DNA of 7,092 nucleotides, taken from positions 1 through 7,092 of the forward strand of contig CANREU010000081.1 of the NCBI GenBank assembly GCA_947629725.1, in the 5' to 3' direction. This DNA is from an uncultured Clostridia bacterium (GTDB taxonomy: Bacteria > Bacillota > Clostridia > Christensenellales > Borkfalkiaceae). Positions within the stretch are counted from its first letter, which is position 1, and every line of letters begins with the position of its first letter. Shown one piece after another: positions 1 to 6,029 of this stretch. A program made the translations under genes and the position numbers. The notes beneath the pieces were generated by a model. The model was not told the origin of the DNA, searched no databases, and worked only from the letters and a program-made list of their open reading frames with translations.

Positions 1-33
1 CACCGAGAAAACGAGTGCGAAAACTCCCGTAAA

Positions 34-62
34 CAAAAAAACCGCCCCCCAAAAGGGACGGT
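34..62 (-). terminator. Intrinsic terminator of the ftsH-parA-parB-acyltransferase operon
   Basis: On the minus strand ACCGTCCC pairs with GGGGCGGT (eight pairs, one of them G-U) across a six-base loop, and is followed directly by a run of seven T. The hairpin lies 15 bases past the TGA of the acyltransferase gene, where the operon should end. Read on the plus strand there is no T-run, so it works in one direction only. Bases 1-33 beyond it show nothing I can name. Confidence 0.85.
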
Positions 63-76
63 GTGCGCAGCAGACC

Positions 77-1492
77 TCAGCCCGCAGCGGTCTTGATAAA
101 ATAAAAATAGGTATCGTCCTCGCCGCACGGGCGCATGCCGGCGGAGAGGAGGGTCTTGCGGGAGCGCTCGTTCTCGCGGAAACACTTCGCCTCGAGACGT
201 TCCACGCCGAGGGTCATGAACGCGTAGTCCGCCATCGCGGAGAGGGCCTCCTTCGCGTAGCCGTGCCCCTCCGCCTCGGGCAGAAGGCGTACCCCGATCT
301 CCGCCTCGTCGCGGTAGCCGAAGCGGTGCAGCACGACCTCACCGACGAGCTTTCCTTCCGAATAGATCCCCGCGGGCATCTCCTCGCGCGTGCGGAAGCA
401 CTCCCGCGCGAACTTCAGAAAATACCCCTTGCGCGGCTTGCCCTTGCAGTCCTCCCGCCAGTCGTACCCCCACCACTTGTTGCGCTCCGTGTCCGAGGCG
501 AGGCGGGCGTATTCCTCCGCGTCCTCGTTACGGAGGGGGCCGACCGTGAGGCGCTCCGTCTCGATCGTGGGGATCTCCCGTGCCGAGTCGATCGCCCGCT
601 TGGGGAGAACGTTGTATTTGTCGACAAGCTCGCAGGGCAGATATTGGAGCTTGGATTTGCGCAGCCCGCGGTCGCCCGCGTCGTCCATACGGTTCAAAAA
701 TCGTACCCCATCCCCGCAAAATGCCCGCGCGAACTGCTGTGCGATCATGGGGTACGCTCCCTCGTATTCGCGGAGCGCCTTCTCGATGTGGACGACGACC
801 ATGTCGCCGCACCGCTCCCCGAAGGAGAGGGCGACGGGCTTTCCCTCCGCAAAGAGGATCCCCCCGAAGAGCCCGAGGCGCCCGATCTCGGGCAGGATGC
901 GGAACACCTCGTCCATCTCCTCCTCCGCGAGATACGCCCCCTTCGCGCGCTGCGCCGCCTCGTATTCGTGCAAAAAGGAGAGGGCGAGGGGCTCGTCCTC
1001 CTTGCCGTAAACACGAAACTCCCACGCGTGATTTTTCGTGAATTTGTGGACATGGTTACGCTGTCCCGCGTATTTCCCGCCCGCGTACTCCTTGAAATCC
1101 TCGGCACGGTAGAGGTAGTCCCGCCAGCGGCGGACGTCGGTCACCGTCACCTCCCGCCCATACCGCAAAACGAGGGCGGCAAGGCGGGAGCGGGGAACGT
1201 TCGTGAAGTGCATGCGGACGCCGTTGTCGCGGCAATACGCCTCGATCTTTTCGATCGCCGCCTCCTCCCCTTCTCCCTCTTTCAGGGTGACGGGGTAGTG
1301 AAAATAGTCTTTCCCCGCGAATTTTTCGCGGACGATGAGGCATCCGTCCGTGTAGGCAAAGGCGGGCTTGAGATAGCGCATCCACATGAATTGGAAGCCG
1401 ACGGAAAAATCGCTGATGTGCAAGTTCTGCGCGGCAAAATAGGGTTTCGCCGCGAGAAGGTCGCTCTCCGTCACAGGATGAAATTCGAGCAT
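77..1492 (-). CDS. DUF2156 (MprF C-terminal-like) acyltransferase fused to a GNAT N-acetyltransferase
   Basis: This 471-residue protein has two parts. Residues 1 to about 300 match the DUF2156/LPG-synthase C-terminal family, the double-GNAT fold that in MprF moves an amino acid from aminoacyl-tRNA to phosphatidylglycerol. Visible family marks are KYAGQRNHVHKF (140-151) and FLNRMDDAGDRGLRKSKLQY (265-284). MprF's membrane flippase part is absent, so the protein should be cytosolic and its substrate is unknown. Residues about 308-468 form a RimJ/RimL-type GNAT domain. It opens with ETERLTVGPLR, has the acetyl-CoA loop EAEGHGYAKEAL (406-417), and ends with the usual NERSRKTLLSAGM stretch. It is the last gene of the operon, 35 nt after parB. 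The ATG at 1492 is the only start available before an in-frame stop at 1505-1507. Its ribosome binding site is unusual and is listed separately. The family call is firm; the reaction is not known. Confidence 0.85.
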   Translation of the reverse strand: MLEFHPVTESDLLAAKPYFAAQNLHISDFSVGFQFMWMRYLKPAFAYTDGCLIVREKFAGKDYFHYPVTLKEGEGEEAAIEKIEAYCRDNGVRMHFTNVPRSRLAALVLRYGREVTVTDVRRWRDYLYRAEDFKEYAGGKYAGQRNHVHKFTKNHAWEFRVYGKEDEPLALSFLHEYEAAQRAKGAYLAEEEMDEVFRILPEIGRLGLFGGILFAEGKPVALSFGERCGDMVVVHIEKALREYEGAYPMIAQQFARAFCGDGVRFLNRMDDAGDRGLRKSKLQYLPCELVDKYNVLPKRAIDSAREIPTIETERLTVGPLRNEDAEEYARLASDTERNKWWGYDWREDCKGKPRKGYFLKFARECFRTREEMPAGIYSEGKLVGEVVLHRFGYRDEAEIGVRLLPEAEGHGYAKEALSAMADYAFMTLGVERLEAKCFRENERSRKTLLSAGMRPCGEDDTYFYFIKTAAG

Positions 1493-1520
1493 AACCGCCG
1501 TAAATTACGGCATTCTCCTT
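1493..1520 (-). promoter_or_regulatory. Ribosome binding site split from its ATG by a hairpin
   Basis: On the minus strand AAGGAG (1515-1520) lies 22 nt before the ATG at 1492, too far for normal initiation. Between them GCCGTA pairs with TACGGC around a three-base loop (1497-1511). If that hairpin forms, the effective spacing is 7 nt, close to optimal. A three-codon ATG-CCG-TAA frame also starts at 1513, but only one base after the Shine-Dalgarno core. The sequence elements are plain; use of the folded form is inference. Confidence 0.55.
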
Positions 1521-1527
1521 TTTCCGG

Positions 1528-2409
1528 TCACTCCTGCCGGTCGATGATGTCGAGGATCTCGGAGATGCGGTCGAGGTCGTCGCGGGTGTAGTAGTCGATG
1601 TAGATCCGACCCTTCTTCTCGTTGCCGATGAGGCCGACTTTCGTCTTGAATGTGAGGCGTAATCTCTCCACGAGGTGCTTTAATTCCGCCCCCATTAGGG
1701 CATTTTGCGCCTTTTTCTTGGCGGCGACCACCTCGGGCGGGTTGAGGTGCTGCTTCACGGCACGCTCCGCTTCGCGCACCGACCAGCCGTTCTTCACGCA
1801 GTTTTTCGCGAGCTCCCCCTGTTCCTCTTTGGGGACGGTGACGAGCGTTCTCGCGTGCCCCGAGGAGAGCTTGCCTTCCCGCACCATATCGATCACTTCG
1901 TCCGAAAGGGTGAGAAGACGGAGGGTGTTCGCGATCGCGGGGCGGGATTTGCCGAGCCTCTCCGCGAGCACCTCCTGCGTGAGGCTGTATTCCTCCATGA
2001 GCTTCTTCATGCCGTAGGCCGCCTCGATGGGGTTGAGATCCTCACGCTGCAAGTTCTCGATGAGCGCGATCTCCTGGATCTCCCTCTCGTTGTATTCGCG
2101 GACGACGACGGGCAGCGTGTCGAGCCCCGCCATCTGCGCCGCACGGTAGCGGCGTTCCCCCGCGATGATCATGTAGTCGCCGTCTCTCTGCTTGACTACG
2201 ACGAGCGGCGTGATGACCCCGTGCTCGCGGATGGAGCTCGCGAGCTCGTGCATGGCGTTTTCGTCGAACGCCTTTCGGGGCTGGTCGGGATTGGGGTGTA
2301 CCGCGGAGATGGGCACCTCCGTCGCGTTGCCGCCCTCCTTCCCGAAGCCGTAAGCCTCCTCCGTGTCGCTGAAGAGGGCGGAGAGCCCCCTTCCGAGTCC
2401 TTTTACCAT
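1528..2409 (-). CDS. parB: ParB/Spo0J chromosome partitioning protein, parS-binding CTPase clamp
   Basis: ParB binds parS, loads as a CTP-dependent sliding clamp, spreads over nearby DNA, recruits SMC and stimulates ParA ATPase. The 293-residue product is of normal family length. The N-terminal LGRGLSALF (5-13) is the basic ParA-stimulating segment. NPDQPRKAF (40-48), GERRYRA (84-90) and ENLQREDLNPIEAA (118-131) are the conserved boxes of the CTP-binding domain. A helix-turn-helix that reads parS lies at about 142-166 (SLTQEVLAERLGKSRPAIAN). Residues about 237-293 fit the C-terminal dimerisation domain. I chose the ATG at 2409 because AGGAGG (2417-2422) precedes it by 7 nt and the protein then begins with the family-typical MVKGLGRGL. 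A longer reading to 2484 lies inside parA. The start overlaps the parA stop by 7 nt, suggesting translational coupling. Two parS sites for this protein lie upstream of ftsH. Confidence 0.97.
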   Translation of the reverse strand: MVKGLGRGLSALFSDTEEAYGFGKEGGNATEVPISAVHPNPDQPRKAFDENAMHELASSIREHGVITPLVVVKQRDGDYMIIAGERRYRAAQMAGLDTLPVVVREYNEREIQEIALIENLQREDLNPIEAAYGMKKLMEEYSLTQEVLAERLGKSRPAIANTLRLLTLSDEVIDMVREGKLSSGHARTLVTVPKEEQGELAKNCVKNGWSVREAERAVKQHLNPPEVVAAKKKAQNALMGAELKHLVERLRLTFKTKVGLIGNEKKGRIYIDYYTRDDLDRISEILDIIDRQE

Positions 2410-3188
2410 ACGTTCCCCTCCTTTTCCTTTTCTCTCTTCAAAAATTCTTCCGTGAGCGCACTGTACGCTCTCGCCCCCATGCACTTGGGGTCGTGCAGGA
2501 GGATGGGTTTGCCGTGGCTGGGCGCCTCGGAGAGCTTGATGTTGCGCGGGATCACGATCTCGTATAACTTTTTACTGAAAAACTTCTTGATCTCCGCCGC
2601 GATCTGCTTGGAGATGAGGGAGCGCCCGTCGAACATGGTGAGCACCACCCCCTCCACTTCGAGACTGCGGTTGAGATGCTGGCGCACGAGCGCGATGGAG
2701 TTCATGAGCTGTGAGAGCCCCTCGAGCGCGTAATACTCGCTCTGGATGGGGATGATCACGCTGTCCGCCGCGGCGAGCGCGTTGATGGTGAGAAGCCCCA
2801 AAGAGGGCGGGCAGTCGATGAGGATGTAGTCGTAGTCCTTCTTCACCTTCTCGAGCGCCGCCCGAAGGGTCTTCTCGCGGTTTTTACGGTAGACGAGCTC
2901 CACCTCCGCGCCCGCAAGATCGACGTTCGCGGGCAGGAGGAAGAGCCGCTCGAGGTCGGTCGTGAGGACGTTGTCCTTCACCGCCTCCCCCTCGATGAGC
3001 ACGTTATAGACCGACTTTTTGAGGGCGCCTTTGGAGAACCCGAGCCCGGTCGTCGCGTTGCCCTGCGGATCGAGGTCGACGAGCAGCACCTTCTTCCCCG
3101 CGACCGAAAGATAGGCGGCAAGGTTTACGCAGGTCGTCGTCTTGCCCACGCCGCCCTTTTGGTTGGAAAACGATATGATCTTGCCCAT
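2403..3188 (-). CDS. parA: ParA/Soj chromosome partitioning ATPase
   Basis: ParA is a deviant-Walker ATPase that dimerises on ATP, binds DNA non-specifically and is switched off by ParB; in Bacillota it also acts on DnaA and origin segregation. The 261-residue product shows the deviant P-loop KGGVGKTT (11-18), Walker A' VLLVDLDPQGN (34-44) and Walker B YILIDCPPSLG (121-131). It also has VLTMFDGRS (182-190), with an arginine (189) at the DNA-binding position known from Soj, and the late signature IPRNIKLSEAPSHGKPI (213-229). There is no N-terminal helix-turn-helix, so it is the short chromosomal (Soj-like) type rather than the long plasmid type. The ATG at 3188 has AAGGAG 8 nt upstream (3197-3202); a GTG at 3197 overlaps that site and is unlikely. 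The gene starts 5 nt after the ftsH stop and overlaps parB by 7 nt. Confidence 0.97.
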   Translation of the reverse strand: MGKIISFSNQKGGVGKTTTCVNLAAYLSVAGKKVLLVDLDPQGNATTGLGFSKGALKKSVYNVLIEGEAVKDNVLTTDLERLFLLPANVDLAGAEVELVYRKNREKTLRAALEKVKKDYDYILIDCPPSLGLLTINALAAADSVIIPIQSEYYALEGLSQLMNSIALVRQHLNRSLEVEGVVLTMFDGRSLISKQIAAEIKKFFSKKLYEIVIPRNIKLSEAPSHGKPILLHDPKCMGARAYSALTEEFLKREKEKEGNVW

Positions 3189-3193
3189 CGCCC

Positions 3194-5290
3194 TCACTCC
3201 TTATCCGCGTCGTCTTCGGTTTTTTGAGTGTTTTCGGGGCTATCGGGACCGTCGTCCGCATGCGGCGTTTCGGCGGGCGTATTTTCTTGCGCCCCCCCGT
3301 TTTCCTCCGCAGGTGCGGGGGTCACGGGCGTCTCTGCGCCGCTCTTTTCCTCTTCCTCCGACTTGGTGCCGAAGGGATCGTCGGGGGTATCTTTATCGTG
3401 CTCCTCCATGTAGGCGAGCACCTCCTTATAGTCCGCCCCCTTCATGAGCATATCGACCTCGGCGGTGTAGATGGTCTCCCGCTCCACGAGCACGCGCGCC
3501 ATATTGTCGAGGATCTTGCGGTTTTCGGCGAGGAGCTTACGCGCCCTGTCGTACTCCTCGGCGATGATGCGCTTGACCTCCTCGTCGATGAGGTTCGCCG
3601 TCTCCTCCGAATAGGTGTTGCGCTCCTCGAAATCCCTGCCGAGGAAGACGGGGCCGTCGCTCGTGTAGGCGATGGGCCCGAGCTTGTCGCTCATGCCCCA
3701 TTCGGTGACCATCTTGCGCGCGATCTGCGTGACCTGGCGGATGTCGCCCGAAGCGCCCGAGGAAATGTCGTGCAAAACGAGCTCCTCCGCGACCCTGCCG
3801 CCGAGCCCCGAGCAGATCTGCGCCCGCAGCGAATTGACGGTGTCGAGGTTGTTGTCCGATTCGGGACGGTACAGCGTATACCCGCCCGCGGGCCCGCGCG
3901 GGATGATGGAGACCTCCTGCACGTTGTCGAGCTCGTGGCAGAGTTTGCCGAGGATGGCATGGCCCGACTCGTGATAGGCGGTGAGCTTCTTCTCCTGCTC
4001 GGTGACGACGCGGCTCTTCTTCTGCGGCCCCAGGAGCACCTTGTTGATGCCCTCATAGAGGTCGAGGTTGCCGATCGTCTTGTTGCCCTTGCGCGCCGCG
4101 AGGATCGCCGCCTCGTTGAGGAGGTTGGCAAGGTCTGCGCCCGAGAACCCGCTCGTCATGCGCGCGATCACCTTGAAGTTTACGTCGGGCGCAAGAGGCT
4201 TGTTGCGGGCGTGGACCTTGAGGATCTGCTCGCGCCCCTTCACATCGGGCAGGTGGACGTAGATCTGACGGTCGAAGCGCCCGGGGCGGAGGAGGGCGTT
4301 ATCGAGAATGTCGGCACGGTTGGTCGCCGCCATCACGATGATCCCCTCGTTGGAATCGAAGCCGTCCATTTGGACGAGGATCTGGTTGAGGGTCTGCTCC
4401 CGCTCGTCGTGCCCGCCGCCGAGTCCCGCGCCGCGCTGGCGGCCCACAGCATCGATCTCGTCGATGAAGATGATACAGGGCTGGTTGTGCTTCGCAAGGT
4501 CAAATAGGTCGCGCACGCGGGACGCACCCACGCCGACGTACATCTCGACGAAGTCCGAACCGCTCACCGAGAAGAAGGGCACTCCCGCCTCCCCGGCGAC
4601 CGCCTTCGCGAACAGCGTCTTACCCGTTCCCGGGGGGCCGACGAGCAGCACGCCTTTGGGGATCTTCGCGCCGAGGTCGGAGAATTTGCGCGGGTTCTTC
4701 AAGAACTCGACGATCTCCGCGAGTTCGGCCTTTTCCTCTTCCGCACCTGCGACGTCCGAAAAGCGCACTTTGAGGTGCGTCGACGCCTTCGCTTTGGTCT
4801 TTCCGAAGTTGGCGACCTTGCCCGTTCCACCCATCATGGCGCGCATGATGAAGATGAACGCAACAACACCGACGACGAGCACCGCAATATAAATGATGTT
4901 GCCCCAGTCCGCACCCGCATTCGGGTTCGAATAGCTGACCTGCTGCACTCCGTAGTCATCGAGCCATGTCCGAACGAGCGTCAGCCCGTCCGCCGTGTGC
5001 AGGTTGGGGAAGTTTGCCCACCACGTGTAGTTGCGCGCATCTTTCGACGCATATCCGTAGATGGTGTAGCCGTCTATATGGATCTTTGCGATCTGCTCTG
5101 AGTCGGCATACACCCCCGCCTTCTTGTCCCCTTCGTCGCCGCGCGCATCTTCGATTCTCGCGATGAACTCATCCGCCGAGATCTCTTTGCTGTTCTTGAT
5201 CTGTGTCGTGATCAAAAAGTACGCACCGATTCCGAGCGCGGCAACAAGGACGACGATGATGATCGTCTTGATTACCTTGTTCAAATACAT
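3194..5290 (-). CDS. ftsH: FtsH, ATP-dependent zinc metalloprotease, membrane-anchored AAA+
   Basis: FtsH forms a membrane hexamer that unfolds and degrades membrane and short-lived cytosolic proteins. The 698-residue product has membrane helices at about 7-28 and 131-150, flanking a roughly 100-residue extracytoplasmic domain. The AAA+ module follows: Walker A GPPGTGKT (218-225), pore loop FVEMYVGVGA (247-256), Walker B IIFIDEID (273-280), and the second region of homology with arginine fingers in RPGRFDR (R335, R338). The protease site is HESGH (440-444), with D516 in SGASGDI as the likely third zinc ligand. All key residues are present. The length exceeds the usual 610-650 because of an acidic tail rich in Pro, Glu and Thr (about 631-698). 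It is the first gene of the operon. The ATG at 5290 lies only 2 nt from the Shine-Dalgarno site; a TTG at 5284 is spaced 8 nt and would give an N-terminus beginning MNKVIK, so the true start may be two codons later. Confidence 0.98.
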   Translation of the reverse strand: MYLNKVIKTIIIVVLVAALGIGAYFLITTQIKNSKEISADEFIARIEDARGDEGDKKAGVYADSEQIAKIHIDGYTIYGYASKDARNYTWWANFPNLHTADGLTLVRTWLDDYGVQQVSYSNPNAGADWGNIIYIAVLVVGVVAFIFIMRAMMGGTGKVANFGKTKAKASTHLKVRFSDVAGAEEEKAELAEIVEFLKNPRKFSDLGAKIPKGVLLVGPPGTGKTLFAKAVAGEAGVPFFSVSGSDFVEMYVGVGASRVRDLFDLAKHNQPCIIFIDEIDAVGRQRGAGLGGGHDEREQTLNQILVQMDGFDSNEGIIVMAATNRADILDNALLRPGRFDRQIYVHLPDVKGREQILKVHARNKPLAPDVNFKVIARMTSGFSGADLANLLNEAAILAARKGNKTIGNLDLYEGINKVLLGPQKKSRVVTEQEKKLTAYHESGHAILGKLCHELDNVQEVSIIPRGPAGGYTLYRPESDNNLDTVNSLRAQICSGLGGRVAEELVLHDISSGASGDIRQVTQIARKMVTEWGMSDKLGPIAYTSDGPVFLGRDFEERNTYSEETANLIDEEVKRIIAEEYDRARKLLAENRKILDNMARVLVERETIYTAEVDMLMKGADYKEVLAYMEEHDKDTPDDPFGTKSEEEEKSGAETPVTPAPAEENGGAQENTPAETPHADDGPDSPENTQKTEDDADKE

Positions 5291-5292
5291 AT

Positions 5293-5299
5293 CTCCTTT
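5293..5299 (-). promoter_or_regulatory. Ribosome binding site of ftsH, leaving the start in doubt
   Basis: AAAGGAG on the minus strand ends 2 nt before the ATG at 5290 but 8 nt before an in-frame TTG at 5284. A stop codon at 5303-5305 rules out longer starts. The normal 5-9 nt spacing therefore favours TTG, although ATG is the stronger codon. Confidence 0.6.
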
Positions 5300-5346
5300 T
5301 CGTTATTGTCCGTGCCTTCTATAGCTTACGCAAACGGAACATGAAT

Positions 5347-5375
5347 ATTGTATCACATTCTCGCCCAAGAATCAA
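5347..5375 (-). promoter_or_regulatory. Sigma-A-type promoter of the ftsH-parA-parB operon
   Basis: On the minus strand the -35 is TTGATT (5370-5375), the spacer is exactly 17 bp, and the -10 is TACAAT (5347-5352), preceded by TGA, which makes it an extended -10. The expected start is near 5340, giving a leader of about 50 nt before ftsH. No other comparable promoter is visible before the following genes, so all four are probably transcribed from here. No operator overlaps it, but two parS sites lie 110-170 bp upstream. Confidence 0.8.
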
Positions 5376-5436
5376 GTCTCTTGCGGAAATTCTTTCCCGA
5401 TTTTCATAAATCTCACAAAATTGCCTCGAAAACCCT

Positions 5437-5484
5437 CTAAAACCCCCATTTTAGACCTATTTTGGGGTGTTTTTGACCCAAAAT
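5437..5484. repeat. Two small inverted repeats abutting parS
   Basis: CTAAAA (5437-5442) pairs with TTTTAG (5449-5454) around six bases, and ATTTTGGG (5459-5466) pairs with CCCAAAAT (5477-5484) around ten bases. The second ends on the base just before the first parS site. Neither is followed by a T-run on either strand, so they do not look like terminators. They could be operator-like sites or merely AT-rich coincidence. Confidence 0.4.
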
Positions 5485-5500
5485 TGTTTCACATGAAACA
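5485..5500. promoter_or_regulatory. parS site 1 (ParB binding site, one base off consensus)
   Basis: TGTTTCACATGAAACA differs from the perfect 16-bp parS palindrome TGTTTCACGTGAAACA only at the centre (CA instead of CG). It lies 44 bp from the perfect copy, centre to centre, about four helical turns. This is the loading site for the ParB encoded in the downstream operon. Confidence 0.88.
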
Positions 5501-5528
5501 CTTCGGAGAATTTTTTCGGATTTTTTCA

Positions 5529-5544
5529 TGTTTCACGTGAAACA
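5529..5544. promoter_or_regulatory. parS site 2 (perfect consensus ParB binding site)
   Basis: TGTTTCACGTGAAACA is the exact canonical parS of Bacillota, a perfect 16-bp palindrome, extended by one matching base on each side (5528-5545). It would be expected by chance far less than once per genome, so the call is secure. It lies about 155 bp upstream of the -35 of the operon that encodes ParA and ParB. Confidence 0.96.
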
Positions 5545-5595
5545 TTTGGTGCATATTTTGCGAACGTGCGCGGCAGAAGGTGTTTTTGGGCCCGT

Positions 5596-5749
5596 CCGAG
5601 GGTGATTTTTCGAGAAAAACCTCGGGGTCCCCTCTTGTCCCAATGTTTACCCGTTTTACGGCGGTTTGGGACATGCGCGCGACGCCTTTCCGTGCGCAAA
5701 GAAGTTTGCGTCGCAAGGGGCTCGCGGTGCCGCCGTTGTGCGGACCGCG
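5596..5749. repeat. Cluster of four consecutive hairpins, possible structured RNA
   Basis: Four inverted repeats follow one another. CCGAGG/CCTCGG (5596-5625) has an inner TTTTTC/GAAAAA. GTCCCAA/TTGGGAC (5637-5672) has an inner CCGT/ACGG. GCGACGC/GCGTCGC (5679-5714) competes for bases with CGCAAA-GAAG-TTTGCG (5695-5710). CGCGGT-CCGC/GCGG-ACCGCG (5723-5749) has a one-base bulge. No promoter or terminator frames them clearly on either strand. This may be a noncoding RNA, DNA structure near parS, or a relic. Confidence 0.35.
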
Positions 5750-5889
5750 GGTCTTTCTGCCGCAAGCCCGTCTTCCGCTTTTCCGCGAGGAAACTCCCGC
5801 TACACGGATCACGGCCGTTCCGCTATACCGTCCTGTCTTTCTATGGCGAGCCTGTCATAAAAATCCTGCAAAGTACAGGGGGGCGCATG

Positions 5890-5914
5890 AAAAAATCGCC
5901 GTATAAAACGGCGA
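5890..5914 (-). terminator. Orphan intrinsic terminator, minus strand
   Basis: On the minus strand TCGCCGT pairs with ACGGCGA around a five-base loop (5896-5914), followed by six T (5890-5895). This is a good intrinsic terminator, but there is no gene directly upstream: the nearest is the CvpA-family gene, which already ends in its own terminator at 6309-6340. It may end an unannotated small RNA or act as a backup stop protecting the ftsH/parS region from read-through. Confidence 0.7.
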
Positions 5915-5958
5915 AGACGGGGGGGCAAGAAAATTCACTTTGCGAATTATTTGGGTGG

Positions 5959-6000
5959 GGGCTGATGTGGCACAGATACATTATGCCGAGGGCACAGCCC
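5959..6000. repeat. Imperfect stem (GGGCTG/CAGCCC with inner GGCA/TGCC)
   Basis: GGGCTG (5959-5964) pairs with CAGCCC (5995-6000), and inside it GGCA (5969-5972) pairs with TGCC (5984-5987). A direct repeat GGCACAG also occurs within it. It sits 45 bases before the orphan terminator in minus-strand order, so it could belong to a short RNA ending there. A CATAAT box is present, but its -35 is poor. Confidence 0.3.
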
Positions 6001-6029
6001 ACGTTTATCTTGGAGACGCGCAGAAAAAG

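Noticed and set aside
263..1591. Plus-strand open frame of 442 codons opposite the acyltransferase gene
   Set aside because: It is antisense to a gene with clear family motifs, has no ribosome binding site and no recognisable domain. Such frames arise from GC-rich third positions.
3189..3197. GTG start for parA at 3197
   Set aside because: The GTG overlaps the AAGGAG that serves the ATG at 3188, leaving no ribosome site of its own.
3224..4507. Plus-strand open frame of 427 codons opposite ftsH
   Set aside because: It mirrors the AAA+ and protease coding sequence, which is unmistakable on the minus strand; its composition is that of a shadow frame.
5489..5812. Minus-strand frame of 107 codons crossing both parS sites
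   Set aside because: Its end, including MFHVKH, is just translated parS. It has no ribosome binding site, no family resemblance, and overlaps the hairpin cluster.
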